Below, piece after piece: positions 1 to 8,718 of a stretch of DNA of 64,000 nucleotides. Source of the DNA: Lysobacterales bacterium (GTDB taxonomy: Bacteria; Pseudomonadota; Gammaproteobacteria; Xanthomonadales; Xanthomonadaceae); the NCBI GenBank assembly GCA_015655355.1, contig JAATFG010000016.1, positions 23,535-87,534 of the forward strand, read 5' to 3'. Position numbers and translations under genes: made by a program. Below the pieces are notes generated by a model that was not told the DNA's origin, did not search any database, and saw only the letters and a list, made by a program, of their open reading frames with translations. Positions within the stretch are counted from its first letter, which is position 1. Every line of letters begins with the position of its first letter.

Positions 1-1914
1 CTGGCGATGGGCATCGGCAACCTCGGCATCGCTTCGACCAGCAACCTCGGCGGCGCGATCACCTACGTCAGCAGCGCCCCGGCCAAGGAATTCGGCGCGC
101 GCGTCAGCGAGACCCTCGGCAGCGACAACACCTCGCGCACCTTCCTGCGCGTGGACACCGGCGAATACAACGGCTTCTCGGCGTATCTGTCCGGCATGAC
201 CACCAAGCAGGACCTGTACGTCGACCAGGGCGCGTACAACTGGTCGAAGGAAAAGCAGTTCAACGGCAAGCTGCAGTACCACTGGGACCGCGGCACGATC
301 ACCGCCTTCGCCGACGTGTCGCGCACCAACCAGGCCGACAATTTCTACATGTCCAAGGACGCCGTCAGCCGCGTCGGCTGGGATTGGGGCGGCTACGCGC
401 CGGATTGGGACACCGCGGTGGCGCGCGCCTATTGCCAGGTCAGCCCGCAGACCGCCGCTTCGACGGCCGGCTGCGTGCCCACCGGCGCGGCGGGCGACAA
501 GGCCAGCGATGCCTTCGGTTTCACCGGCGGGCAGATCCTGCGCAACGACGATCTGTATTACCTGTCCGGCGATTTCGACCTGACCAGCTCGTTGAGCCTG
601 CACGCGCAGGTTTACCACCACAAGGACAAGGGCGCGGGCAACAACTGGAACCCCGGCTGGTCGAGCGACAACACCGTGCCGTGGCTCATCCGCGACACCT
701 TGTACGCGATCGACCGCACCGGCGAGATCGCGTCGCTGAAATGGTCGGTCGGCGCGAACGAACTGCAGGCCGGCTTCTGGTACGAGGAGAACACCAGCAG
801 CGCCGAACGCTACCAGTTCACCGACGTGACCGGGCCGAAGGATTTGAGCCACTACCTGGGCGGCACGCCGCAGTCCGGTACCTTCGCCCAGAAAACCGAC
901 TGGAACACGCGCCAGTACTTCATCCAGGACACCGTGCATCTGCTCGATGATCGCCTGACCCTGGACTTCGGCTTCAAGGGCACGGATGCGGTCGAAGACG
1001 CCACGCCGGAAGCGGGCATCGCCGCCACGCCGATTCCGCCCACGTCCAGCGGCCAGTTCGCCAAGGGTTCGCTGAAGGCCAAGGACAGCTTCCTGCCGCA
1101 AGCCGGCGTGCAATACCAGATCGCCGACGAGCACGAGGTCTACGCCAGCTACGCGGAAAACATCGCCATGTTCCAGGGCGGCTTCAAGCTCGGCCCGCTG
1201 GCGGTGAGCCAGGCCGTGTGGGATTCGCAAGGCCAACCGCTGAAGCCGGAACGCTCCAAGAGCCTGGAAGGCGGCTATCGTTTCCTCGGCGAGCAAGTGC
1301 AGGCCACGGTCGCGGTGTACCACGTCAACTTCGACGACCGCCTGCTGCAATACAACCCGTGCAACTCGCGCGAACCCAACGGCCCGGACTGCGGCAACCG
1401 CTTCTACAACGTCGGCGGCGTGACCAGCAACGGCGTCGAGCTCGGCGTGAACTGGGCACCGAGCACGTACTTCAACTGGTACAACTCCGCTTCGTTCAAC
1501 AAGTCCACCTACAACGACGACTACACCCAGGGCGGCACGGTCTACGCCACCGGCGGCAAGCAGCAAGTGGATACGCCGAAGCGGATGTTCTCCAGCGTGC
1601 TGAGCTTCAGGTACGCCGGCTGGTACGCCTCGCTGCAGGGCAAGTTCACCGGCGAACGTTTCTACACCTACACCAACGACCAGGGCTTCGGCGGCTTCAC
1701 CACCTTCGATTTCGGCACCGGTTACGACTTCGGCAAGCTCGGCTTCGTCAGTGACGCCAAGCTCTCGCTCAACCTCACCAACCTCACCGACAAGCGCACC
1801 GCGTCGAACTTCGACAACAGCGTGTTCGCGCCGGTCGATCCGAACGGCACCATCGTCGTCGCCCACGCGATGGCGCCGCGCCAGGCCTTCGCCACGCTGG
1901 ATCTGCGTTTCTGA
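1..1914 (+). CDS. TonB-dependent outer-membrane receptor, 5' end outside the window
   Basis: The reading frame is open from the first base, and 637 residues of the protein are visible up to the stop. The first visible part looks like the end of a plug domain (GNLGGAI, then YVSSAP). The rest has the alternating aromatic and polar pattern of a 22-strand barrel, with YNVGGVTSNGVELGVNW and NLTNLTDKRTASNF near the C-terminus, and the last residue is Phe, as expected for BAM-assembled barrels. TonB-dependent receptors take up siderophores, vitamins or organic compounds using energy from TonB-ExbBD, which is encoded at 13.1-15.5 kb. The neighbouring phytase-like esterase suggests a phosphorylated or esterified substrate, but the ligand cannot be read from sequence. 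Confidence 0.9.
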   Translation: MAMGIGNLGIASTSNLGGAITYVSSAPAKEFGARVSETLGSDNTSRTFLRVDTGEYNGFSAYLSGMTTKQDLYVDQGAYNWSKEKQFNGKLQYHWDRGTITAFADVSRTNQADNFYMSKDAVSRVGWDWGGYAPDWDTAVARAYCQVSPQTAASTAGCVPTGAAGDKASDAFGFTGGQILRNDDLYYLSGDFDLTSSLSLHAQVYHHKDKGAGNNWNPGWSSDNTVPWLIRDTLYAIDRTGEIASLKWSVGANELQAGFWYEENTSSAERYQFTDVTGPKDLSHYLGGTPQSGTFAQKTDWNTRQYFIQDTVHLLDDRLTLDFGFKGTDAVEDATPEAGIAATPIPPTSSGQFAKGSLKAKDSFLPQAGVQYQIADEHEVYASYAENIAMFQGGFKLGPLAVSQAVWDSQGQPLKPERSKSLEGGYRFLGEQVQATVAVYHVNFDDRLLQYNPCNSREPNGPDCGNRFYNVGGVTSNGVELGVNWAPSTYFNWYNSASFNKSTYNDDYTQGGTVYATGGKQQVDTPKRMFSSVLSFRYAGWYASLQGKFTGERFYTYTNDQGFGGFTTFDFGTGYDFGKLGFVSDAKLSLNLTNLTDKRTASNFDNSVFAPVDPNGTIVVAHAMAPRQAFATLDLRF

Positions 1915-1941
1915 TGGAAACGATCTAATGGGAACGAACTG

Positions 1942-3408
1942 ATGACCGCGCTGCCCATCGCCATGTTGGCTGCCGCATTGTCGGCGGTCAGCTTCACCAC
2001 GCCGCATCTGGCGCAGGACGCACCGCCGCGCACGTTGCAGATGGACGGGCAGCGTTACGTGGATGAAGGCCTCGTCGCCACCGGCAACTTGCCGGCGGCG
2101 ACGGTGGATTTCCTCGGCGACACGCTCGGTTCGTTCTCGTCGCTGCAAGTGCAGCGCGACAGTTGGCGCAAGGATGCGCACGGCGATTACGCCGGCGTGT
2201 TGTGGACCCTGCCCGACCGCGGCCGCAACGATCCGGAAGCCGATCTGTTCTACGACTATCCGGCGCGGCTCGAGCGCCTCGGCCTGCGCATCGCCGATGG
2301 CCACGTCGAACTGAAGCCCGACGGCGGCATCGAACTGCGCGATTTCGATGGCCAGCCGTTCACCGGTGCCGATCCGGCCGATGGCATCACGGTGCAGCGC
2401 GGCATTCCGATGCCGTCGCCGCAACACGGCATTGGTGCCGGCAAGATTTCCATCGACGCCGAATCGCTGCAATTCACCGCCGACGGCCATTTCTACGTCG
2501 GCGACGAATACGCGGCCTACGTGTATTACTTCGCGCCCGATGGCCATCTGCTCGACGTGCTGGTGCCGCCGCCGGCAGTGCTGCCAATGCGCAACGGCAA
2601 GCCCGATTTCGGTTCGCTGGAAGCACCGGATACCGGCCGCCGCAACAACCAGGGCGTCGAGGGCATGGCGCTGTCGCCGGACGGCACGCGTCTGTTCGTC
2701 GCGCTGCAAAGCGCCTTGTTGCAGGATTCGGTGAAAGGCGATGCGGCCGGACGCATCGACACGCGCGTGCTGGTCTACGACGTCTCGCACGAACCGGCGC
2801 CGAAGCAACCGATCGGCCATTACGTCGTGCAATTGCCGGCGTACACGCTCAAGGGCGACGGCGGCAAGCCCGACCACACCGCCGCGCAAAGCGAATTGCG
2901 CGCGCTGGACGGCCATCGTTTCCTGCTGCTGGCGCGCGACGGCAACGGCCTCGGCACCGGCAAGCGCGACCCGCTGGTGTACAAGAGCATCCTGCTGGTG
3001 GATACCGATGGCGCCAGCAACCTCGCCGGCAGCGAATACGAAACCGGCACCACGTCGCTGCTTGCCGATGCGGACGACGCGGCGACGCTGAAACCCGGCA
3101 TCAAACCGGCGCACTGGACGGAACTGCTGAACCTGCTCGACCCGAAGCGGTTGTCGAAGTTCGGTTTGACCCTCGACAACAGCAGCGACGCGCCGAACCT
3201 GCTCTCGGAAAAATGGGAAGCGATGGACTTGCTGCCCGCGCTCGACGCGAAGCATCCGGACGACTGGCTGTTGCTGATCGGCAACGACAACGACTTCATC
3301 GCCAGGCATTGCGTGATGATCGGCGAGAACTGCGATTCGCCGTTCGACAACGACAGCCGCGTGCTGGTCTATCGCTTGCGCATCCCGAACGTGCAGAAGC
3401 CGCGTTGA
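1942..3408 (+). CDS. Phytase-like esterase (esterase-like activity of phytase family), exported
   Basis: The 488-residue product starts with a hydrophobic stretch resembling a signal peptide (residues 1 to about 24, ending near PHLAQ). The family features seen are LWTLPDRGRND near residue 90, FYVGDEYAAYVY near 180, NNQGVEGMALSPDG near 235, and a late FIARHC segment. This is the PF13449-type domain, a beta-propeller-like secreted protein of uncertain substrate that is often found beside TonB-dependent receptors. It lies 27 bp after the receptor stop, so the two are probably co-transcribed. The start ATG overlaps the stop of a four-codon frame (TGATG). Whether it acts on phytate or on another ester is not known. 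Confidence 0.8.
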   Translation: MTALPIAMLAAALSAVSFTTPHLAQDAPPRTLQMDGQRYVDEGLVATGNLPAATVDFLGDTLGSFSSLQVQRDSWRKDAHGDYAGVLWTLPDRGRNDPEADLFYDYPARLERLGLRIADGHVELKPDGGIELRDFDGQPFTGADPADGITVQRGIPMPSPQHGIGAGKISIDAESLQFTADGHFYVGDEYAAYVYYFAPDGHLLDVLVPPPAVLPMRNGKPDFGSLEAPDTGRRNNQGVEGMALSPDGTRLFVALQSALLQDSVKGDAAGRIDTRVLVYDVSHEPAPKQPIGHYVVQLPAYTLKGDGGKPDHTAAQSELRALDGHRFLLLARDGNGLGTGKRDPLVYKSILLVDTDGASNLAGSEYETGTTSLLADADDAATLKPGIKPAHWTELLNLLDPKRLSKFGLTLDNSSDAPNLLSEKWEAMDLLPALDAKHPDDWLLLIGNDNDFIARHCVMIGENCDSPFDNDSRVLVYRLRIPNVQKPR

Positions 3409-3444
3409 GGCGCGGCTTCCCGGGTCAATCCGGCACGCGACGGG

Positions 3445-4632
3445 TCAATCCAATACGCGGCAGAAAACGGCCTTCAAGTAGCGCGATTCCTGCACGTTGG
3501 CGAGGAACGGATGGTCCGCGCCGGCGCCGGCAACCTTGATGATCTGCAGCGTGCGGCCCGCATAAAACGCCGCGCGGCGGAGCATGTCCAGGAACTGTTC
3601 TTCGCTGACCAAGCCCGTGCACGAGAACGTCGCGAACAACGCGCCGGGCTTGCACACGCCGAGCGCGAGCTTGTTCATGTCGAGGTATTTCTTCAGCGCA
3701 TTGATCACTTCGTCGCGGTCGCGGGTCATCTTCGCCGGGTCGAGGATGACCACGTCGTAGGCTTCGCCGCGCGCGGCTGCGTCGCGCAGCCACGGGAAGA
3801 TGTCGGCCTGCACGAACTTCAAGCCGCCGTTGCCCATCTTCAAGCCGTTCAAGCGGCCATTGGCCTTGGCGATTTCGATCACGTCCTGGTCGATGTCGAC
3901 GCCGGTCACTTCGGTCGCGCCGCGCGCCGCCGCGTACACGCCGAAGCCGCCGGTGTTGCAGCACAAGTCCAGCACGCTCTTGCCTTCGACCTGGCGCGAC
4001 AACCATTCGCGGTTTTCGCGCTGGTCGGCAAAAAATCCGGTCTTGTGCGCGCCTGCCGGGTCGGCGCGGAACCTGATGCCGTACTCGGTGATCGTGCTTG
4101 GCGCGGTGCCTTCGGTGTTGCGGAAGTCGAAGCTTTCCTGCTTTTGCACGTGTTCGTCGGCGAAGCTGTGGAAACGGCAGCCGGGGAAATGCTCGCGCAG
4201 CGCGTCGTAGATCCATTCGCGGTGGCGGAACATGCCGGCGCTGAAGAACTCGACCACCAGCAGGTCGCCGTAGCGATCGACGACCAGGCCGCTCAAGCCA
4301 TCGCCTTCGCTGTGGACCACGCGCCACGCATCGGAGATTTCATCGAGCTTGAGGATGTCGCGGCGCAGCCGCACCGCTTCGCCGATCTTGCGCACGAACC
4401 ACGCCTGGTCGATCGCCACGTCCGGGTCGGTTTCGACGATGCGCAGGGCGATGCGCGAATGGCCGTTGTAGAAACCGCGGCCGATCCATTCGTTGTCCAC
4501 GCCGAACACGTCGACGATGCTGCCGGGCCTGGGCTTCTGCGGCGGCTTGTCGACCAGCTTCTGGAAGATCCACGGATGGGTCGAACGCCATGCGTTCTTG
4601 AGACGGACGGCGGGGTATTGTTCTGCGTTCAT
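3445..4632 (-). CDS. rlmI: Class I SAM-dependent 23S rRNA methyltransferase, RlmI family
   Basis: The 395-residue protein has an N-terminal PUA-like RNA-binding domain (about residues 1-75) and a Rossmann methyltransferase domain. SAM motif I is at about 222-235 (DLCCNTGGFGVYAA), the acidic loop GVDID follows, and FATFSCTG carries the cysteine used by cytosine-C5 methyltransferases. The family makes m5C1962 in 23S rRNA. Motif IV reads DPAK at 298-301 rather than the usual DPPK. The ATG is preceded by GAAAAT and six bases (GCGCGC), so the mRNA may be leaderless. Its 3' end carries a 20-bp tandem duplication (see findings). The exact target base is inferred from the family. Confidence 0.85.
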   Translation of the reverse strand: MNAEQYPAVRLKNAWRSTHPWIFQKLVDKPPQKPRPGSIVDVFGVDNEWIGRGFYNGHSRIALRIVETDPDVAIDQAWFVRKIGEAVRLRRDILKLDEISDAWRVVHSEGDGLSGLVVDRYGDLLVVEFFSAGMFRHREWIYDALREHFPGCRFHSFADEHVQKQESFDFRNTEGTAPSTITEYGIRFRADPAGAHKTGFFADQRENREWLSRQVEGKSVLDLCCNTGGFGVYAAARGATEVTGVDIDQDVIEIAKANGRLNGLKMGNGGLKFVQADIFPWLRDAAARGEAYDVVILDPAKMTRDRDEVINALKKYLDMNKLALGVCKPGALFATFSCTGLVSEEQFLDMLRRAAFYAGRTLQIIKVAGAGADHPFLANVQESRYLKAVFCRVLD

Positions 4633-4660
4633 GCGCGCATTTTCGCATGTTTCAAGCCGC

Positions 4661-4715
4661 CCCCATCCCCGCCTTCCCCCGCAAGCGGGGGAAGGTGCCC
4701 GCAGGGCGGATGGGG
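4661..4715. repeat. REP-like extragenic palindromic element with three nested stems
   Basis: The element lies between divergent rlmI and the rhomboid gene. An outer arm CCCCATCC (4661-4668) pairs with GGATGGGG (4708-4715). A perfect 11-bp stem occupies 4672-4682 and 4685-4695 with a two-base AA loop. A small stem GCCC-GCA-GGGC fills 4697-4707. Together they can form a cruciform or three-way structure. Elements of this composition are dispersed in many proteobacterial genomes. Only one copy was seen in this window. Confidence 0.7.
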
Positions 4716-4750
4716 CTTGTTTTCGTCCGTGTCGCCGCCATCAAGCGAAC

Positions 4751-5557
4751 ATGGACACGGAACTCCGCCATCCCGACGATCCGCGCTTCGACGCCGGCGC
4801 CGCCGCGCGTTTCGACAGGCGCCGCCTGTCGCGCGCGTTCAACGCCTCGCTCGCGTTCGTGCTGCTGCTGGTGCTGGCGTACTCGGCGCAATCGACGTTC
4901 GATGTGGAAAAGCTCGCGGTGCAGCCCCATTCCCTGCAAGGCTTGCGGGGCGTTCTGTTTGCGCCGCTCGTACATGGTTCGGTCGCGCACATCGCGGCGA
5001 ACGCGACCGCGCTGCTGATCCTCGGCACGCTCGCCGGCAGCGTGTATCCGCGCGCGACGCTGCGCGCGCTGCCGCTGCTGTGGCTGGGCTCGGGCCTGGG
5101 CGCGTGGCTGCTCGGCGAACCCGGCAGCGTGCACCTCGGCGCCAGCGGCGTCGCCAACGGCTTGATGTTCCTGGTGTTCACCCTCGGCGTGCTGCGCCGC
5201 GACCGCGCCTCGATCGCGGCCGGCTTCATCGCCATCCTGTTCTACGGCGGCGCCCTGCTCGCGGTGCTGCCGCACGAAGCGGGCATCTCGTGGCAATCGC
5301 ACCTCGGCGGCGCGCTCGGCGGCATCGCTGCCGCGATCCTGTGGCGCGAGCGCGACCCGCGCCCGCCAAGGAAAAAGTATTCGTGGGAAATCGAGGAAGA
5401 GCTCGAAGCGCAGCCGCACGCGCTGGATGCACAGGCCTTCGAGCCACCAGCGCCGCCAGACACCCCGGTGTCGTGGCCGCGCCCGCAGGACGGCGCGCCG
5501 GGCGACGGCGGCGTGCCGTTGTTCCCGCCCGACCGCGCGCCACGAAAGCGCGATTGA
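4751..5557 (+). CDS. Rhomboid-family intramembrane serine protease
   Basis: The 268-residue product starts at ATG 4751 (MDTELRH), because upstream in-frame sequence runs through the palindromic element and antisense rlmI. About six membrane segments are visible. The catalytic Ser132 lies in GASG (LGASGVANGL), and the partner His184 lies in SWQSHLGGALGG, the Ser-His dyad of rhomboids. The C-terminal tail (about 200-268) is cytoplasmic-looking, acidic and proline-rich. Rhomboids cleave membrane substrates in the inner membrane. No substrate is suggested by the neighbours. Confidence 0.85.
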   Translation: MDTELRHPDDPRFDAGAAARFDRRRLSRAFNASLAFVLLLVLAYSAQSTFDVEKLAVQPHSLQGLRGVLFAPLVHGSVAHIAANATALLILGTLAGSVYPRATLRALPLLWLGSGLGAWLLGEPGSVHLGASGVANGLMFLVFTLGVLRRDRASIAAGFIAILFYGGALLAVLPHEAGISWQSHLGGALGGIAAAILWRERDPRPPRKKYSWEIEEELEAQPHALDAQAFEPPAPPDTPVSWPRPQDGAPGDGGVPLFPPDRAPRKRD

Positions 5558-5604
5558 CGCCAGCGCCAACGCATCGATAATCCGGCTTCCCCCTGGAGCC
5601 GACC

Positions 5605-6711
5605 ATGCCGCGCACATTCGCCCTGCTGCTGTTCGCCCTCGCATTTCCCGCGCTCGCCGCCACGCCCGCGCCGCCGCGCATCGTCGGCTACGTGGTTGAC
5701 GGCGAGGCCTTGCCGCCGATCAGCGCGGAGAAACTCGACGTCGTCAACTTCGCCTTCGCCCACGTCGATGCACAGCATCGCGTCGTGCTCGACAGCCCGA
5801 CCGCGACGGCGCGCCTGCACGAACTCGTCGCCCTGCGCGAGCGGAATCCGCGCCTGAAGATCGTGCTGTCGGTCGGCGGCTGGGGCGCCGGCGGTTTTTC
5901 CGAAGCGGCGGCCACGCGCGCGACCCGCCGGGTTTTCATCGACAGCGCGCTGGCGCTGCTGCGCGGAAACGATCTCGACGGCCTCGACATCGACTGGGAA
6001 TATCCGACCCTGCCCGGCCCCGGCATCGCCCATTCGGCACGGGACAGGGACGACTTCAGCGCGCTGCTCGAACAACTGCGCCGGCGCTTCGATGGCGCGG
6101 GCCGGCATTACCTGCTCAGCATCGCCGCCGCCGATGGCGACGCCGCGCAGGGCCTCGACATTCCCCGCATCGGCAAGACGCTGGATGCAATCAACCTGAT
6201 GGCCTACGACTTCCACGGCAGCCTGACCCCAACCACCGGCCACCACGCCGCACTGTACCGCAGCGCGAGCGCGCCACCCGGCGAGCGCAACGGCGCGCAG
6301 GCCGTCGCCGAATTCCTGCGGGCGGGCGCGCCGGCAGGCAAGCTCGTGCTCGGCGTCGCGTTCTACGGCCGCGATTTCGACGAGGTCGAACCGGCCGACA
6401 ATGGCCTGTACCAGCCGTACCACAGCGGCGGCGGTTTCGTTTCGTGGAAGCAAATCCACCGCGACCTGCTGCAACACGACGGCTACGTGCGCTACTGGGA
6501 CGCCAGCGCGCAGGCGCCGTACCTGTGGAACGCGCAACGGCGCCGCTTCATCAGCTACGACGATCCGCAGTCGCTGCAGGCCAAGGCCGCCTTCGTCCGC
6601 GCAAAGCACCTCGGTGGCGTGATGTACTGGCAACACGGCGACGACGACGGCGAACAACTGCTCGACGCGCTCGATGCCGCGCTGCATCGGGACGCCGCTG
6701 ACATGCACTGA
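5605..6711 (+). CDS. Secreted glycoside hydrolase family 18 (chitinase-like)
   Basis: The 368-residue protein has a signal peptide (residues 1 to about 18, PALA). The GH18 barrel shows SVGGWG near residue 93 and the catalytic signature DGLDIDWE at 125-132, with Glu132 as general acid. NLMAYDFHG near 200 is the substrate-distorting strand. The size fits a single catalytic domain without chitin-binding modules. The family hydrolyses chitin or related GlcNAc polymers with substrate assistance. A sequence resembling GATAAT and a GGAG ribosome site precede the ATG. A peptidoglycan-related role is possible but unproven. Confidence 0.85.
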   Translation: MPRTFALLLFALAFPALAATPAPPRIVGYVVDGEALPPISAEKLDVVNFAFAHVDAQHRVVLDSPTATARLHELVALRERNPRLKIVLSVGGWGAGGFSEAAATRATRRVFIDSALALLRGNDLDGLDIDWEYPTLPGPGIAHSARDRDDFSALLEQLRRRFDGAGRHYLLSIAAADGDAAQGLDIPRIGKTLDAINLMAYDFHGSLTPTTGHHAALYRSASAPPGERNGAQAVAEFLRAGAPAGKLVLGVAFYGRDFDEVEPADNGLYQPYHSGGGFVSWKQIHRDLLQHDGYVRYWDASAQAPYLWNAQRRRFISYDDPQSLQAKAAFVRAKHLGGVMYWQHGDDDGEQLLDALDAALHRDAADMH

Positions 6712-6740
6712 TCCGCGCGCGTGGTTATGCTAATTGCATC

Positions 6741-7586
6741 ATGAAGATTCCCGCTTTCCTCGTCGCCTTCCTTGCCCTCGCCGTCGCCGCATGCAGCGGC
6801 ACCCCCGCGCATGGCCCGCACGACACGGAAAAAGCCCGGCAACCGATCGAAATCCGTCCCGGTTTCTTCCGCGGTTATCTCGACGATGCAGAGCTGCCGA
6901 ACAGCCTCGCGCTGGTGCCGCCCGCGCCGGTCGCCGGTTCGCCGACGCAGGCTGCCGACAACACGGTTTCCGCCGCGGCCTATGCGTTGCGCGGCACGCC
7001 GCGCTGGCGCCTGGCGAGCAGCGACGCCGACCTGCGTTTTCCGCACGCGGCCGGCTTGTTCGCCTGCGCCCTCGGCACCGACATCAGCGCCGACGCGATG
7101 CCGGCGACGTACCGCCTGTTGCAGCGCTCGCTCGCCGATGCCGCGCGCAGCAACCACTCGGCGAAAGACCACTACAAGCGCCCGCGCCCGTTCGTGCTCG
7201 ACCAGCAGGCAACCTGCACGCCGGACGACGAAACGCACATGCACGACGATGGCGCGTATCCCTCCGGCCACGCAGTGATCGGCTGGACCTGGGCATCGAT
7301 CCTGGCCGAAGCCGACCCGGCGCGGGCCGATGCGATCTTCCAGCGCGGCCGCAGCCTCGGCGAGAGCCGCCTGGTCTGCCACGTGCACTGGAACAGCGAC
7401 GTGGTCGAGGCGCGCGTCGTCGCCGATGCGGTCGTCGCCCGCTTGCAGGACAATGCGGAATTCCAGTCCGATCTTGCGACGGCCCGACGCGAACTCGCCG
7501 CCGCGCAGGCGAAAGGCCTCGCGCCGAAACAGGATTGCAAGGCCGAAGCGGATACGCTTGCGCGCACCGTTCCCGGCGCACTTTGA
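6741..7586 (+). CDS. Class A non-specific acid phosphatase (PAP2 superfamily) lipoprotein
   Basis: The 281-residue precursor begins with a lipoprotein-type signal (ALAVAAC, Cys18). The three PAP2/NSAP motifs are complete: K142 with RPRP (KDHYKRPRP), PSGH at 174-177, and SR at 209-210 followed by His216 and Asp220 (SRLVCHVHWNSD). Class A enzymes such as PhoN are periplasmic and release phosphate from many monoesters through a phospho-histidine. Here it is probably anchored to the outer or inner membrane. It sits 29 bp after the chitinase gene. Substrate range is inferred from the family. Confidence 0.88.
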   Translation: MKIPAFLVAFLALAVAACSGTPAHGPHDTEKARQPIEIRPGFFRGYLDDAELPNSLALVPPAPVAGSPTQAADNTVSAAAYALRGTPRWRLASSDADLRFPHAAGLFACALGTDISADAMPATYRLLQRSLADAARSNHSAKDHYKRPRPFVLDQQATCTPDDETHMHDDGAYPSGHAVIGWTWASILAEADPARADAIFQRGRSLGESRLVCHVHWNSDVVEARVVADAVVARLQDNAEFQSDLATARRELAAAQAKGLAPKQDCKAEADTLARTVPGAL

Positions 7587-7620
7587 GACCGGCGCACTTT
7601 TCAAGCCCGCGGAGGCAGCT

Positions 7621-8643
7621 ATGAGCCAGTGGTATTTCTTCGACACCCAGACCAAGCAGCGCACCGGCCCGTTCGACGAAGCCGTGGCCATCGGCATCGC
7701 CCAGTCCAACCCGGCCTACCTGTGCTGGCGCGAAGGCATGGGCGAATGGCGGCCGGTGCGCGAAGTCGGCGAATTCAACGCCGCCAGCATCCCGCCGCCG
7801 CCGAACGCACCGCCGCCGAACCCGGGCAGCGGCAATGCGCGGATGCGCGCGGACGACATCGAGTTCCGCATCGTCGGCAACGACATGCAGTTCGTCGAGG
7901 TCGAACTCGACCCGGGCGAGAGCGCGGTGGCCGAGGCCGGCGCATTGATGTTCAAGGACGCCAGCGTGCGCATGGACACCGTGTTCGGCGACGGCTCGGC
8001 GCAGAACAACGGCCTCATGGACAAGCTGTTCGCCGCCGGTCGCCGCGTGCTTGCCGGCGACAGCCTGTTCACCACGGTGTTCACCCACCAGGGCACCGGC
8101 AAGGCCAAGGTCGCGTTCGCCTCCCCGTATCCGGGCACGGTGCTGGCGATGAAGCTCGACGAGCACGGCGGGCGCCTGATCTGCCAGAAGGACAGCTTCC
8201 TTGCCGGCGCACGCGGCGTCTCGCTCGGCATCTTCTTCCAGCGCAAGATCCTGACCGGCCTGTTCGGCGGCGACGGCTTCATCATGCAGAAGCTCGAAGG
8301 CGACGGCTGGGTGTTCGTGCACGCCGGCGGCACCGTGGTCGAGCGCGAACTGGCCGCGGGCGAACGCCTCGACGTCGACACCGGCTGCGTGGTCGCCTTC
8401 CACGACACGGTGGGCATGGACGTGCGCCCGGTCAGCGGCATCAAGAGCATGTTCTTCGGCGGTGAAGGCATGTTCCTCGCCACGTTGACCGGGCCGGGCA
8501 AGGTGTGGATCCAGTCGCTGCCGTTCTCGCGCCTGGCCGCGCGCATGTGGATGTCCGCGCCGCAGGCCGGCGGCCGCAACGTCGGCGAAGGCTCGGTGCT
8601 CGGCAGCCTCGGCCGGATCATCGACGGCGACAACAACTTCTGA
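7621..8643 (+). CDS. TIGR00266/AIM24 family protein with N-terminal GYF_2 domain
   Basis: The start at 7621 has a good ribosome site (GGAGGCAGCT). Residues 1 to about 55 (WYFFDTQTKQRTGPFDEA, then LCWREGMGEWRPV) form a GYF_2 domain. A Pro-rich linker (about 58-75) follows. The remainder (about 85-340) is the AIM24-type beta-barrel-like domain, with GGDGFIMQKLEGDG and VFVHAGG. The molecular function of AIM24-like proteins in bacteria is not established. The gene is followed by a strong bidirectional terminator at 8663-8697. The GYF domain suggests a proline-rich or membrane partner, but this is inference. Confidence 0.8.
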   Translation: MSQWYFFDTQTKQRTGPFDEAVAIGIAQSNPAYLCWREGMGEWRPVREVGEFNAASIPPPPNAPPPNPGSGNARMRADDIEFRIVGNDMQFVEVELDPGESAVAEAGALMFKDASVRMDTVFGDGSAQNNGLMDKLFAAGRRVLAGDSLFTTVFTHQGTGKAKVAFASPYPGTVLAMKLDEHGGRLICQKDSFLAGARGVSLGIFFQRKILTGLFGGDGFIMQKLEGDGWVFVHAGGTVVERELAAGERLDVDTGCVVAFHDTVGMDVRPVSGIKSMFFGGEGMFLATLTGPGKVWIQSLPFSRLAARMWMSAPQAGGRNVGEGSVLGSLGRIIDGDNNF

Positions 8644-8662
8644 TTCGCACGCAAATCGCTTG

Positions 8663-8697
8663 AAAGGAAAAGGCCGGAAATTCCGGCCTTTTCCTTT
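8663..8697. terminator. Bidirectional intrinsic terminator between convergent genes
   Basis: A perfect 17-bp inverted repeat with one central base (AAAGGAAAAGGCCGGAA / TTCCGGCCTTTTCCTTT) has an A-tract on one side and a T-tract on the other. It serves the AIM24 gene from the left and the DUF805 gene from the right. Confidence 0.85.
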
Positions 8698-8718
8698 GCC
8701 GCGAACATCGCGTCACAC

